Shown: positions 28,191 through 36,821 of the stretch, piece after piece
Numbering within the stretch: the stretch's first letter is position 1
How the letters are laid out: each line of letters begins with the position of its first letter
Assembly (NCBI RefSeq): GCF_029392095.1
Contig: NZ_CP113930.1
Span: 1,437,001-1,501,000 of the forward strand
Source of the DNA: Lactobacillus sp. ESL0700
GTDB lineage: Bacteria; Bacillota; Bacilli; Lactobacillales; Lactobacillaceae
Length of the DNA stretch: 64,000 bases
Direction of reading: 5' to 3'
Position numbers and translations under genes: made by a program
Notes under the pieces: model-generated
The model's input: only the letters and a program-made list of their open reading frames with translations
What the model was told of the DNA's origin: nothing
Databases searched by the model: none

Positions 28191-28211
28191 AATTGATTAA
28201 TCTATATTAAA

Positions 28212-28904
28212 TTAGTCCAAGTTTAATGGATCAAGCTTGATCCCTGGGCCAAAGGTTGCTGCAACAGCAACACTCTTAATGTATTGACCCTTGGCTGCTG
28301 CTGGACGTGCACGTAAGATAACGTCACGTAAAGCATCAAAGTTTTCTACTAATTGTTCATCAGTAAATGAAACCTTACCAATAGCTGCATGAATAGCAGC
28401 TTGACGGTCAACACGGTATTCAACTTGACCAGCTTTAACGTTCTTAACGGCCTTTTCGATGTCCATTGTAACTGTACCAGTCTTAGGGTTAGGCATTAAA
28501 CCTTTAGGCCCTAAAATACGACCTAAACGTCCAACCTTGGCCATCATCATTGGTGTAGCAACAACAACGTCAAAGTCCAAGTAACCGTTTTGAACTTTTT
28601 CTACTAAGTCGTCTGAACCAACTTCGTCAGCACCGGCAGCCTTAGCTTGTTCAGCTTGTGGGCCTTCAGCAAAAACAACAACCTTTTGGGTCTTACCAGT
28701 ACCGTTAGGCAATACAAGTGAACCACGAATTTGTTGGTCAGCTTGCTTAGGGTCAACACTCAAGTTGTATGAAACTTCAACTGAAGCATCAAAACCTGCG
28801 TATGAAGTTTCTTTAACTAACTTCATTGCTTCAGCAACTGAATATAACTTCTTTGAATCTACTTTTTTAGCAGCTTCTACATATTTTTTACCATGCTTTG
28901 GCAT
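28212..28904 (-). CDS. rplA: 50S ribosomal protein L1
   Basis: A 230-residue protein of the L1 stalk of 23S rRNA that also acts as translational repressor of its operon. [14 protein letters not shown] at the start and the signature [20 protein letters not shown] are diagnostic. AAGGAGG precedes the ATG. The 73-bp spacer to rplK holds a second copy of the L1-operator-like motif. Confidence 0.97.
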   Translation of the reverse strand: MPKHGKKYVEAAKKVDSKKLYSVAEAMKLVKETSYAGFDASVEVSYNLSVDPKQADQQIRGSLVLPNGTGKTQKVVVFAEGPQAEQAKAAGADEVGSDDLVEKVQNGYLDFDVVVATPMMMAKVGRLGRILGPKGLMPNPKTGTVTMDIEKAVKNVKAGQVEYRVDRQAAIHAAIGKVSFTDEQLVENFDALRDVILRARPAAAKGQYIKSVAVAATFGPGIKLDPLNLD

Positions 28905-28921
28905 GTGATTTCCTCCTTAAT

Positions 28922-28962
28922 ATGTGGTCAAACAAGCCCGAGCAGCTCTCCCACCTAAATTG
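28922..28962 (-). promoter_or_regulatory. L1-operator-like leader element before rplA
   Basis: On the minus strand GGTGGGAG is followed by a small hairpin (AGCTGCTCGGGCTT) and then TTTGACCACA, so that GGTGG and CCAC can pair around an internal loop. This GTGGGAG...ACCACA arrangement resembles the L1-binding site of 23S rRNA and known bacterial L1 mRNA operators. The same pattern stands before rplK. Confidence 0.5.
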
Positions 28963-28977
28963 TTATAAATAACAGGA

Positions 28978-29403
28978 TTAGTCTTCGACTTCGATACCCA
29001 TGCTTCTAGCAGTACCTTCGATCATCCGCATAGCAGCTTCGACATCAGCAGCGTTAAGGTCCTTCATCTTTGTTTCAGCGATTTCCTTAACTTGGTCCTT
29101 GGTTACCTTACCAACTTTCTTGGTATTAGGTTCACCAGAAGCCTTGTCGATCTTAGCAGCTTGCTTCAATAATACTGGAGCTGGTGGAGTCTTAGTAATG
29201 AATTCGAATGAACGATCTTCATATACAGTGATGACTACAGGAATAATCATGCCTTTTTGATCAGCTGTTCTAGCATTGAAGTCCTTAGTAAAACCAACAA
29301 TGTTGATACCTGCTTGACCTAAAGCTGGACCAACTGGAGGTGCGGGTGTTGCAGCACCAGCTGGGATTTGTAATTTGACAACGTTAATAACTTTCTTTGC
29401 CAC
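28978..29403 (-). CDS. rplK: 50S ribosomal protein L11
   Basis: A 141-residue protein of the GTPase-associated centre. The Pro-rich [19 protein letters not shown] segment and [13 protein letters not shown] C-terminus are diagnostic. I use the GTG start at 29403 because AAGGAGG lies 8 bases upstream and the product then begins at the conserved [12 protein letters not shown]; an upstream ATG at 29466 adds non-conserved residues over the regulatory leader. Confidence 0.95.
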   Translation of the reverse strand: MAKKVINVVKLQIPAGAATPAPPVGPALGQAGINIVGFTKDFNARTADQKGMIIPVVITVYEDRSFEFITKTPPAPVLLKQAAKIDKASGEPNTKKVGKVTKDQVKEIAETKMKDLNAADVEAAMRMIEGTARSMGIEVED

Positions 29404-29406
29404 GGT

Positions 29407-29470
29407 CAAAACCTCCTTGATTCCGTGTGTGGTTAAAATGGAGAAGTTACCTACTTCTCCTCCCACAATA
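29407..29470 (-). promoter_or_regulatory. L1-operator-like leader element before rplK
   Basis: On the minus strand TGTGGGAGG is followed by a hairpin (GAGAAGTAGGTAACTTCTC) and then TTTTAACCACACA, so that the ends pair around an asymmetric loop. It matches the element before rplA and lies just upstream of the rplK ribosome-binding site, the expected place for repression of the rplK-rplA operon by L1. Confidence 0.55.
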
Positions 29471-29527
29471 ATAAAAGTACGTTAGTATCTTATCATCGTT
29501 TGGCGATAATTGCAATACTAACTTACT

Positions 29528-30076
29528 TTAATCAATCTTTTTAACTTGGTCGTAGTCTAGTTCAGTTGTAGTTGCACGACCAAACATATCAACAGAAACA
29601 AATAACTTGTACTTGTCTGGTTGAATTTCAGTGATTTTACCTTCAACACCGTTAAAGGCACCGTCGATAATTGTAACTGTTTCGCCAACTTCAAAGTCAA
29701 TTTGTGGCCGTTTAGCTGGTTCACCTTGTTGACGCAACAAGCGGTTAACTTCTTCATCAAGTAATGGTGACGGCTTAGAACCACCACCATGGGAACCAAC
29801 AAAGCCCGTAACGTTTGGTGTGTTTCGAACAACAAACCAACTTTCGTCAGTCATAACCATTTCAACTAAAACGTATCCTGGGAAAATCTTTTCTTCGACT
29901 TCCTTCTTCTTATCATGGACAGTTTCAATCTTTTCTTGTTCAGGGACCATTACCCGAAAAATATAGTCTTGCATCCCCATACTTTGCGCACGTGATAACA
30001 GGTCAGACTTAACTTTATCTTCATAACCTGAGTAAGTATGCAATACGTACCATTGCTTCTTTGTTGTTTCAACCAT
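29528..30076 (-). CDS. nusG: Transcription termination/antitermination factor NusG
   Basis: A 182-residue protein that binds RNA polymerase and affects pausing. The NGN domain begins KKQWYVLHTYSGYEDKVK and includes FPGYVLVEMVM; the C-terminal KOW domain begins VGETVTIIDGAFNGVEGKI. Length is typical. It lies between secE and rplK, as in most Firmicutes, but a strong hairpin separates it from secE. Confidence 0.96.
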   Translation of the reverse strand: MVETTKKQWYVLHTYSGYEDKVKSDLLSRAQSMGMQDYIFRVMVPEQEKIETVHDKKKEVEEKIFPGYVLVEMVMTDESWFVVRNTPNVTGFVGSHGGGSKPSPLLDEEVNRLLRQQGEPAKRPQIDFEVGETVTIIDGAFNGVEGKITEIQPDKYKLFVSVDMFGRATTTELDYDQVKKID

Positions 30077-30110
30077 TTAACTCAATTTCTCCTTTTGATT
30101 TTTGGCAAAC

Positions 30111-30132
30111 AAAAAAACCTCGACCGAGGTTC
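30111..30132 (-). terminator. Terminator-like hairpin between secE and nusG
   Basis: On the minus strand AACCTC and GAGGTT pair around GGTC and are followed by seven T. It could end the rpmG-secE transcript. A -10-like TATAAT lies just upstream of it, so it may instead sit at the very 5' end of a nusG mRNA as an attenuator. Confidence 0.6.
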
Positions 30133-30147
30133 TTTCAACTAATATCC

Positions 30148-30156
30148 ATTATAACA
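30148..30156 (-). promoter_or_regulatory. Extended -10 element of a probable nusG promoter
   Basis: The minus strand reads TGTTATAAT, an extended -10 with a perfect TATAAT. The -35 region is poor (TAGAAA at 17 bases). It lies between the secE stop and the hairpin at 30111-30132. Confidence 0.45.
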
Positions 30157-30177
30157 CGGATCTAAAATTATTTCTAT

Positions 30178-30348
30178 TTACATCACTATCTGTGTCAAAC
30201 TACTAAATGCTAAGTCAAGTAGACCCAAATATGCCGCAAACAGGATTGAAGTTACGATAACAATTGCTGTATCGTGACGGTTTTGTTTAGCAGTTGGCCA
30301 AGTAACTAACTTCATTTCTTGGACAACACTCTTAAAAAACTTAATCAT
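30178..30348 (-). CDS. secE: Preprotein translocase subunit SecE
   Basis: A 56-residue single-span membrane protein of the SecYEG channel. It begins MIKFFKSVVQEMKLVTWPTA, where the amphipathic helix and the VTWPT motif are diagnostic of SecE, followed by one transmembrane helix (about residues 29-48). The short one-helix form is usual in Firmicutes. It starts 6 bases after the rpmG stop, so the two are co-transcribed. Confidence 0.93.
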   Translation of the reverse strand: MIKFFKSVVQEMKLVTWPTAKQNRHDTAIVIVTSILFAAYLGLLDLAFSSLTQIVM

Positions 30349-30354
30349 TAACTC

Positions 30355-30504
30355 CTACCTCGTTTCCTTATGCACAGTCATTTTACCGCAATGCTTACAA
30401 AACTTTTTCAGTTCAAGCCGTTGAGTGCGATTTTTACTTGCCGTGATTGAGTAGTTACGCGAGCCGCAGACGCTGCAGGCCAAAGATGCTTTTTTCACTG
30501 CCAT
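30355..30504 (-). CDS. rpmG: 50S ribosomal protein L33
   Basis: A 49-residue zinc-ribbon ribosomal protein. CSVCGSRNY and CKHCGK give the four zinc-binding cysteines, so this is the C+ form of L33. The ATG at 30504 is chosen because the product then starts at the conserved MAVKKA and GTGAG lies upstream. It leads the rpmG-secE pair. Confidence 0.93.
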   Translation of the reverse strand: MAVKKASLACSVCGSRNYSITASKNRTQRLELKKFCKHCGKMTVHKETR

Positions 30505-30799
30505 AATCTCACTTCCAAACTCTTTTATTTTAGCAAAAAAATACCATATGAGCAATTAATATTGGCCAACAAATTTATTCACTGCGTAACCTTTTTAAAA
30601 AATATCTGGCGCAAGTAGCTTGGTTGAGCAAAGACATTGCCGTCATAATTAACCATATTTACGCAATTTTTTGATTACCAATCTTATAAACATCGTGATA
30701 AACGTTACTCAGTTCACAATATAATGCTGTAAAAGTATTGGTAAAAGCGGTTTCGGTAGCTGTATAATCTACTTGATACCAACATAAGGAGTATACATT

Positions 30800-32536
30800 A
30801 TGAATAAACATCCGCATTATTTATTAAACCAAATTTCTGGCCCTGATGACCTGAAAAAGTTAACGTTGCCGCAACTGGAAACGTTAGCCGAAGAAATTAG
30901 AACGTTAATTATCGAAAAAGACACGGCTGTTGGCGGGCACTTTGGCCCCGACCTAGGCATTGTTGAAATGACCATTGCCTACCACTACGTCTTTAATGCA
31001 CCCCAAGATAAACTAATCTGGGACGTTTCCCACCAGACTTATCCCCATAAAATGCTAACGGGTCGCGCGCAAGCCTGGCTTGATCCCGACCATTACGAAG
31101 ACGTTTCGCCATATACGGACCCCAATGAAAGTCCCTACGATTATTACGCTGTTGGCCATACCTCGACTTCTATTGCCTTAGCAACAGGAATGGCAAAGGC
31201 TCGCGACCTTCTGGGCAATCACGAAAACATCATGGCGTTAATCGGCGATGGGGCAATGACTGGCGGCCTGGCTTATGAGGGCTTAAACAACGCGGCAATT
31301 GAGCCGCACAATCTGGCTATTGTGGTTAACGACAATCAATGGTCGATTGATAAAAACGTGGGCGGCCTTGTTACTGCCTTAAAGAAATTACGCGACACAA
31401 ATGGCAAGTCACCAGAGAATCCTTTTACAGCAATGGGATTTGACTATCATTATGTTGCAGACGGCAACGATCTTGCGGCAATGATTGTAGCTTTTCAACA
31501 AATTAAAGACGTAGATCATCCAATTTTATTACATATTAATACGCTCAAAGGTAAGGGCTATGCACCTGCGCTTAAAGATGAAGAGGCTTATCACTGGGCT
31601 TCTGCTGATTTGTTGGCAGGTAAAGATAAGACTGCTACTAGTCCGAGCGCTAATTCGGTTGCCATTGCTACTGTTGAAGATGAAATTAAGGCCGGCAAGC
31701 AAGCAATGATTATCAATGCCGCCATTCCACGCAGCTTTGGTCTTGATGAGTTTAAAAATAACTATCCTGACCACTACACCGATGTCGGAATTGCCGAGCA
31801 AGAGTCCGTTGCTTTTGCCGCTGGCTTTGCTAAGGAAGGCGCCATTCCAGTTTTATTTGAAAATTCGAGCTTCTTGCAGCGTGCGTTCGACCAGCTGTCA
31901 CATGATGTCGCCGCCAACGATTTACCCGTTGTAATGGTCATCGGCAATAACGGCATCACCACCCAATCAAAAACGCACCTTGGACTGTTTGATCAAGTGC
32001 TAGTTGCCAACTTACCTAACTGGATTTACCTTGCACCAACCTCCCTTGCCGAAGAAAGGGCCATGCTCAAGTGGGCAATCAACCAGAGCCAACATCCCGT
32101 TGCCATCAAGCTGCCAACTAAGCCAGTCCCAGAAGATGGCGCTAGTATTTTAACCGATTATAGCGCCATCCATTACCAAGTATCTCCTGGTAAAAGTGTT
32201 GCTGTGATCGCACTTGGTGACTTTTACCAGTTAGGTCAACAAGTCGCCGCTAAAATTGGTGCCACGCTAGTTAATCCACTTGCGGCCAATATTTTAGATA
32301 AGCCAACGCTGGATAAACTAGCCCAAGAAAACCAAGTCATTGTCACAATTGAAGATGATCTGATCGACGCTGGCCTAGGGCAAAAGATTGCTTCATACTT
32401 AGGTAACAAAGATGTTAAGGTTTTAAATTATGGGCAAAAGCGCGTCTACACCGATCAGTTACCGCTTGAAACCAATTATCACGATAACCACCTTACTGCT
32501 GACCAAATTATTAGCGACTTAAATTCCTTATTATAA
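30800..32536 (+). CDS. 1-deoxy-D-xylulose-5-phosphate synthase-like / transketolase-family protein
   Basis: A 578-residue thiamine-diphosphate enzyme of the DXS family. The N-terminal half has VGHTSTSIALATGMAKARD and the ThDP motif GDGAMTGGLAYEGLNN; the middle has DVGIAEQESVAFAAGFA and FLQRAFDQLSHDV, which match DXS (DVGIAEQHAVTFAAG and FLQRAYDQ) except that AEQES replaces AEQHA. It is shorter than typical DXS (about 620 residues). Lactobacilli make isoprenoids by the mevalonate route, so a role in making DXP for thiamine or pyridoxal, or another transketolase-like reaction, is possible. It is transcribed against its neighbours, after AAGGAG. A strong hairpin follows. Confidence 0.75.
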   Translation: MNKHPHYLLNQISGPDDLKKLTLPQLETLAEEIRTLIIEKDTAVGGHFGPDLGIVEMTIAYHYVFNAPQDKLIWDVSHQTYPHKMLTGRAQAWLDPDHYEDVSPYTDPNESPYDYYAVGHTSTSIALATGMAKARDLLGNHENIMALIGDGAMTGGLAYEGLNNAAIEPHNLAIVVNDNQWSIDKNVGGLVTALKKLRDTNGKSPENPFTAMGFDYHYVADGNDLAAMIVAFQQIKDVDHPILLHINTLKGKGYAPALKDEEAYHWASADLLAGKDKTATSPSANSVAIATVEDEIKAGKQAMIINAAIPRSFGLDEFKNNYPDHYTDVGIAEQESVAFAAGFAKEGAIPVLFENSSFLQRAFDQLSHDVAANDLPVVMVIGNNGITTQSKTHLGLFDQVLVANLPNWIYLAPTSLAEERAMLKWAINQSQHPVAIKLPTKPVPEDGASILTDYSAIHYQVSPGKSVAVIALGDFYQLGQQVAAKIGATLVNPLAANILDKPTLDKLAQENQVIVTIEDDLIDAGLGQKIASYLGNKDVKVLNYGQKRVYTDQLPLETNYHDNHLTADQIISDLNSLL

Positions 32537-32549
32537 TTAATTGCCAAAC

Positions 32550-32583
32550 AAAAAGCAGCTACTCAAATGAGCAGCTGCTTTTC
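32550..32583 (+). terminator. Terminator of the DXS-like gene
   Basis: AAAGCAGCT-A-CTC pairs with GAG-C-AGCTGCTTT around AAAT and is followed by a short T run. Confidence 0.75.
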
Positions 32584-32638
32584 TAGTGGTCAAACTTAAT
32601 GCGTAACCACCGGGCGTAGAACATTGTAATAGTCGGAT

Positions 32639-32854
32639 TTACTTCTTAAGATTTTCGTTTACAAAGGATTCGATTTTATCATCAGTGTCTTTTAGGAACG
32701 GAAGCATATCTGCTTCTGTCTTCATGGTATCTCTACCATTCTTTTCCATAAAATAGTCCCAAAGGGCATCTCTAACTGGAAGATCAGAATCACTCCAGTC
32801 AAAAACTTCCTTCATGTGACGATCCAACAATGCAGTCTTTTCAATCTCTGCCAT
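32639..32854 (-). CDS. Small cytoplasmic protein of unknown function
   Basis: A 71-residue acidic, mostly helical protein with no signal peptide or membrane segment and no cysteine. A strong AGGAGG site precedes the ATG, and a Trp/Asp-rich core ([18 protein letters not shown]) makes a real gene very likely. I do not recognise the family. It lies between the DXS-like gene and the sigma factor and could be part of the latter's transcription unit. Confidence 0.65.
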   Translation of the reverse strand: MAEIEKTALLDRHMKEVFDWSDSDLPVRDALWDYFMEKNGRDTMKTEADMLPFLKDTDDKIESFVNENLKK

Positions 32855-32932
32855 CTTAATTACCTCCTAAAAATTAATTCTACAAGGTCTATTATACCGC
32901 ATTTTTACATAATCATATAATATTATTATTTT

Positions 32933-33496
32933 TCATAACAGTGTCTTACGCATTTTTTGCATAAGTCGTGAGCGTGCACGCACTAGAGCCACCTGCTCTA
33001 TCTGCAATTTCTGTAAGACCTCCTCTTGATGCCAAACGCCCAAAGCAATTAATAAAGTCTTAATTTCTAAATCTGATAACTGGGCAAATAGTTCGGTGAA
33101 TTTTTCACTAACTGGAATTTCTGCCAGTTGTGTTGTTTTCTGGTGCAACTGCTCGATGCCCTTTTCCATTGCTGCTTCAAGTGAAGTTGCCTGCGCAAGT
33201 GCGCGCCGCCTATATGCCATGTCATGACGAAGCAGTGACCTAGCATGATTATGAAGCCTGGTCTTAAAATAGCTGCCAAACTTGCCTTTGCCCTGTTCAT
33301 AACTCATAGCTGCTTGGTAGCACACAATCAGCGCATCTTGATCCCAATCCTGACCATCATAACAACGCACAAAGTATTTTTGCTTAATACTATTAATTAA
33401 CGGCCGATAAAAGTAACATAATTCTACCAATGCATCGTCACTGCCAGCTTGAACTTGCTTAATTAATTTTTGCTCGTATGCTTCTGTTAACTGCAT
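32933..33496 (-). CDS. Alternative sigma factor (sigma-70 family, SigH/ComX-like)
   Basis: A 187-residue sigma-like protein. The N-terminal region-2-like half contains DALVELCYFYRPLINSIKQKYF and GQDWDQDALIVCYQAAMSYEQGKGKFGSYFKTRLHNHARS, the core polymerase-binding and -10 recognition pattern; the C-terminal third resembles a region-4 helix-turn-helix (EVLQKLQIEQVALVRARSRL). It occupies the sigH position between rlmB and rpmG in Firmicutes. AAGGAGA precedes the ATG. A LexA-box-like palindrome lies 73 bases upstream. Confidence 0.75.
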   Translation of the reverse strand: MQLTEAYEQKLIKQVQAGSDDALVELCYFYRPLINSIKQKYFVRCYDGQDWDQDALIVCYQAAMSYEQGKGKFGSYFKTRLHNHARSLLRHDMAYRRRALAQATSLEAAMEKGIEQLHQKTTQLAEIPVSEKFTELFAQLSDLEIKTLLIALGVWHQEEVLQKLQIEQVALVRARSRLMQKMRKTLL

Positions 33497-33568
33497 CTTC
33501 TTTCTCCTTATATTAATTCGAAAAACTAATTAAGGTGAGAATACTGATTTTTTTAATTACAAAATATC

Positions 33569-33582
33569 GAACGCGCGTTCAG
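33569..33582. promoter_or_regulatory. LexA/SOS-box-like palindrome upstream of the sigma factor gene
   Basis: The plus strand reads CGAACGCGCGTTCA from 33568, with a perfect 12-base palindrome GAACGCGCGTTC (33569-33580). The Gram-positive LexA consensus is CGAAC-N4-GTTCG; only the last base differs. It is 73 bases upstream of the sigma factor start. Confidence 0.4.
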
Positions 33583-33675
33583 ACGGCGCAATCAAATTTA
33601 TTTGCTCAGAGCAGCAAAAACAAAAACTAGCTTTTGTTGAAAGCGCGTTAATTCAGAAAAAATTATCGCTTTAAA

Positions 33676-33703
33676 CAAAAAACAGCTGCAATTGCAAGCT
33701 GTC
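33676..33703 (-). terminator. Terminator of the cysS-mrnC-rlmB operon
   Basis: On the minus strand ACAGC-TTGCAATTGCA-GCTGT forms a compact hairpin followed by TTTTTTG, about 10-15 bases after the rlmB stop. Confidence 0.7.
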
Positions 33704-33711
33704 TATCTATG

Positions 33712-34467
33712 TTATTTAAGTGGATTGCGGCTATTTAGCATCTGATAAAGTAAGACCCCAGTTGCCACACTAGCATTCAGTGACTGAACATGGCCCACCA
33801 TTGGCAGAGTAAGCATCTGATCCATCTGCTCTTTCAAAAGTCGAGCAATACCCTTGCCCTCATTACCAATGACCAGCACCGTTTTACCCTTAGCATTCCA
33901 CTCACGGTAATCAGTGCCCTGCATATCGGTGCCAAACAACCAGTAGCCGCGCTTTTTCAACAACTGACTGGTTTGAACAAGATTATTAACGCGGGCAACT
34001 GGCACATAATCAATCGCTCCCGTTGATGTCTTAGCAACAACAGACGTTAAGCCAGTCGCATGACGTTTAGGAATAATAATCGCATCAACGCCCGTTGCAT
34101 CAGCTGACCGTAAAATTGAGCCCAAATTATGCGGATCTTCAATTGAGTCAAGCATTAACAAAAACGGTTCTTTGCCTTGCTCATCAAATTGATCAAGTAA
34201 TTGCTCTAGGTCTGCATATTCAAAGCTAGCAACGGTCAAGACCAAGCCTTGGTGGTTGCCACCCTGCACTAACCGGTCCAGCTTAGTTTTAGGGACAGTT
34301 TGTATAACAATCCCCTTCTTTTTAGCTAAGCCATAAACCTCATTGGCGAAGCTATCCTGCACACCTTGCTGTAAAAACACCTTGTTAATTCGCTCAGCAT
34401 CTTGTGTCTTTAAAAAATCAACCCCAGCATGCCGACCGAAAACAAAATCTTTATCAATTGAAGTCAT
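33712..34467 (-). CDS. rlmB: 23S rRNA (guanosine(2251)-2'-O)-methyltransferase RlmB
   Basis: A 251-residue SpoU/TrmH-family methyltransferase. An N-terminal substrate-binding domain (GRHAGVDFLKT start) is followed by the knotted SPOUT domain: motif 1 DSIEDPHNLGSILRSADATG, motif 2 LVIGNEGKGIARL and motif 3 LPMVGHVQSLNASVATGVLLY. The ATG at 34467 lies within the last codons of mrnC; an upstream in-frame start is less likely because conservation begins near VFGRHAG. Confidence 0.92.
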   Translation of the reverse strand: MTSIDKDFVFGRHAGVDFLKTQDAERINKVFLQQGVQDSFANEVYGLAKKKGIVIQTVPKTKLDRLVQGGNHQGLVLTVASFEYADLEQLLDQFDEQGKEPFLLMLDSIEDPHNLGSILRSADATGVDAIIIPKRHATGLTSVVAKTSTGAIDYVPVARVNNLVQTSQLLKKRGYWLFGTDMQGTDYREWNAKGKTVLVIGNEGKGIARLLKEQMDQMLTLPMVGHVQSLNASVATGVLLYQMLNSRNPLK

Positions 34468-34897
34468 AGTTATCAATCCCGCCTTCCTCAACAGTCTGAA
34501 TGCACCACGTTGTCAATTCACGGACGCGGTCTTTTTTATCTAATAAATCCAAATAACCCCATACAGCTTCAAAGCCCGTTGACAACTGGTAAGTTGCTAG
34601 GCTAGTGTTTTTGGCCTTAGTATGAGTCTTCGCATTTCGTCCCCGGCGAAAAGTTGCCAGTTCATCTTCGGTAAGCAGCTGCTCATCCTGCAACTTGGTA
34701 ATCAGTGCTGCTTGCGCCTTAGCCGAGACGTAATGCGTTGCTTCGCGCTGCAATACCTGCGGCTTCACAATGCCGCCTTTCAATAAATGGCGTCTAATAA
34801 ATAACTCGTATACAGCATCCCCCAAATACGCCAGCGTCTGCCCGCTGAGCGTATCTGGATTAACTTTTTCTTCCGTTAACTTTTTAATTTTAGTCAC
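34454..34897 (-). CDS. mrnC: Ribonuclease Mini-III (23S rRNA maturation)
   Basis: A 147-residue nuclease that contains only the RNase III catalytic domain and matures 23S rRNA. The family signature [17 protein letters not shown] and [17 protein letters not shown] (acidic catalytic and RNA-contact regions) are clear, and the length is typical. Its start overlaps the cysS stop and its end overlaps the rlmB start, the standard cysS-mrnC-rlmB gene order. Confidence 0.93.
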   Translation of the reverse strand: MTKIKKLTEEKVNPDTLSGQTLAYLGDAVYELFIRRHLLKGGIVKPQVLQREATHYVSAKAQAALITKLQDEQLLTEDELATFRRGRNAKTHTKAKNTSLATYQLSTGFEAVWGYLDLLDKKDRVRELTTWCIQTVEEGGIDNYDFN

Positions 34898-36314
34898 GTG
34901 TCCACCTTGTTCCCTGTGGGGTATCCTGAATTGTAATCCCCAGTTCTTTTAATTGATCGCGCAATTGGTCGCTCTTAGCCCAATCCTTGTTTTTGCGTGC
35001 TTCATCGCGTGCCTTAACCAATGCCGTAATTTCCTCATCATCACTTGTTTGCGACTTTTGAATTAATTTAGCCGTATCAATGCCAAAAATACTGAGCCAC
35101 TGCCCCAATAATTCCTTGGCTTGTGCCAACGCCTCTTTATCAGCCTGGGCGCTATTGGCATTAGCGTTAACTAGCGGCAACAAATCGTAAATCGCTGCTA
35201 AAGCATTTTGCACATTAATATCGTCATCCATTGCAGTGACAAACTTCGTTTGCGTTTCTTGGATAGCCTGCCGTAATTGAGCTGAAGTACGCTCAGAAGT
35301 GGCATCTTCTAAGCGATAGTCAATATTAATTAGCGTGTTCTTAAAACGCTGCAAAATATTCTTCGCCTGCTCCAGATTCTCCTGTGAGTAATTAATTTGC
35401 TTGCGATATTGCACACTTGCCATGAAAAAGCGTAATACTTGTGGGTCAACCGTTTTAAGCAAATCATGCACCGTCACAAAATTATGCAGCGACTTCGACA
35501 TTTTTTCTTCATCATGACCAACAGTTACAAAACCATTGTGCAGCCAATAATTGACAAACTTTTGACCTGTTGCGGCTTCACTCTGCGCAATTTCATTTTC
35601 ATGGTGCGGAAATTCCAAATCTTGACCACCACCATGAATATCAATTGTCTTGCCCAGATATTTAGTCGACATTACTGAACACTCAATGTGCCAACCTGGT
35701 CGCCCTAGTCCCCATGGCGATTGCCACGCAATCTCATCAGGCTGCTTCTGCTTCTTCCACAGGGCAAAGTCAATTGGGTCTTCCTTACGCTGCTGCTCCT
35801 CATCATTGACATGCTCAGAAGCACCTTCTTCAAGTTCGGCAATGTTTTGGCTGCTTAACTCACCATAATGCTTGAACTTTTTAGCACGATAATAAACATC
35901 ACCGTCAGCTTCATAAGCATAACCATTTTTAATTAATTGTTCAATAAATTCGATAATTTCAGGAATTTCGTGAGTTGCTCGGGGATGCTTAGTTGCTGGC
36001 TCCACGTTTAGCGCGGTCGTATCTTCAAGATAACATTTAATGTAACGATCAGCGAGCTCTGGCACAGTAATGCCCTCAGCTCGCGCCTCATTAATCATCT
36101 TGTCGTCAACATCTGTAAAGTTAGAGACGTAATTTACCTTATATCCGCGATATTCAAAGTATCGCCGAATTGTATCAAATGCGATGACACTGCGTGCATT
36201 CCCAATATGAATGTAATTATAAACTGTCGGGCCACAGACATACATCGAGATTTGTCCTGCAACTAGTGGCTTAAATTCTTCTTTTCTCTTTGTCAAAGTA
36301 TTATAAATTTTCAC
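34890..36314 (-). CDS. cysS: Cysteinyl-tRNA synthetase
   Basis: A 474-residue class I synthetase. The HIGH motif is in [16 protein letters not shown], the zinc ligands include Cys28 and the WHIECSVMS segment with [18 protein letters not shown], and the KMSKS motif is KMSKSLHNF. Length is usual. The start codon is GTG at 36314, preceded by GAGAGGC. It leads the mrnC-rlmB operon. Confidence 0.96.
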   Translation of the reverse strand: MKIYNTLTKRKEEFKPLVAGQISMYVCGPTVYNYIHIGNARSVIAFDTIRRYFEYRGYKVNYVSNFTDVDDKMINEARAEGITVPELADRYIKCYLEDTTALNVEPATKHPRATHEIPEIIEFIEQLIKNGYAYEADGDVYYRAKKFKHYGELSSQNIAELEEGASEHVNDEEQQRKEDPIDFALWKKQKQPDEIAWQSPWGLGRPGWHIECSVMSTKYLGKTIDIHGGGQDLEFPHHENEIAQSEAATGQKFVNYWLHNGFVTVGHDEEKMSKSLHNFVTVHDLLKTVDPQVLRFFMASVQYRKQINYSQENLEQAKNILQRFKNTLINIDYRLEDATSERTSAQLRQAIQETQTKFVTAMDDDINVQNALAAIYDLLPLVNANANSAQADKEALAQAKELLGQWLSIFGIDTAKLIQKSQTSDDEEITALVKARDEARKNKDWAKSDQLRDQLKELGITIQDTPQGTRWTRD

Positions 36315-36457
36315 GGCTAAGCCTCTCTTCTGTTAATAGCTATTCCCATTTTAGCAGAATCCAGCCAACTTGCTAACCTCCAGGCAAGAATTGCCATCAA
36401 TTTTACTTTAATAGTTATTAAAAAACTATTTTGACTATCATTTTAAATTTTCCGGAC

Positions 36458-36495
36458 TATAATATTAGTATCTAATATTAATAATGTATAGTATA
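36458..36495 (+). promoter_or_regulatory. Promoter-proximal element A of the small-membrane-protein operon
   Basis: TATAAT (36458-36463) overlaps an inverted repeat TAATATTAG-TAT-CTAATATTA (36460-36480), followed by GTATAGTATA. The same series of blocks (TATAATATT, TAATATTAA, GTATAGTATA) recurs at 37858-37896 before the 124-residue membrane-protein gene, so both units probably share regulation. Confidence 0.5.
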
Positions 36496-36509
36496 TGAAG
36501 GTGATAGAT

Positions 36510-36812
36510 ATGAAAATTACAATTACTAGATTTTTTCATCAACATTATTTTGTTTCATGCATGATTCTTTATGCCATAGTTGATTTTATTTTTGACACCA
36601 TCGGTTTGGCTTTAGGACACTCGCCTAAGATGTTTTTAGCTGATGCAATATCTGCAATAGTAATGATTGTTGGCGGCTTTTGGGTAGAAAAGCGCATTGA
36701 TCCTAATAAAAACGAGTGGAGCGAATTATTCACAATGGCTGGTTGCGCTCTACTTTATCTTGTAGTTTGCGGTGCTGTGCGACTTATTAGTATGTATCTT
36801 TTACACGTTTGA
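36510..36812 (+). CDS. Small membrane protein, copy 1 of 3 (unknown family)
   Basis: A 100-residue protein with three hydrophobic helices (about 13-35, 43-60 and 75-97) and a charged loop EKRIDPNKNEW between helices 2 and 3. The frame is open 5 codons upstream, but the ATG at 36510 is preceded by GAAGGTGAT at good spacing and gives the same MKITI start as the next two genes. I do not recognise the family; tandem small membrane proteins of this size in lactobacilli are often immunity-type, which is only a guess here. Confidence 0.7.
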   Translation: MKITITRFFHQHYFVSCMILYAIVDFIFDTIGLALGHSPKMFLADAISAIVMIVGGFWVEKRIDPNKNEWSELFTMAGCALLYLVVCGAVRLISMYLLHV

Positions 36813-36821
36813 GGTTAGATT

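Larger units (their letters stand above)
27363..28211. other. AT-rich intergenic region of 849 bp upstream of the SRR gene
   Basis: The only spacer above 300 bp in the window. It is very AT-rich, has no long open frame, and separates the SRR gene from the rplKA operon. It must hold the SRR promoter, but I could not pick a convincing -35/-10 pair. It contains the rplA terminator at its right end (28154-28190) and a 32-codon open frame with a good ribosome-binding site (27916-28014). No tRNA or mobile-element trace was seen. Confidence 0.6.
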
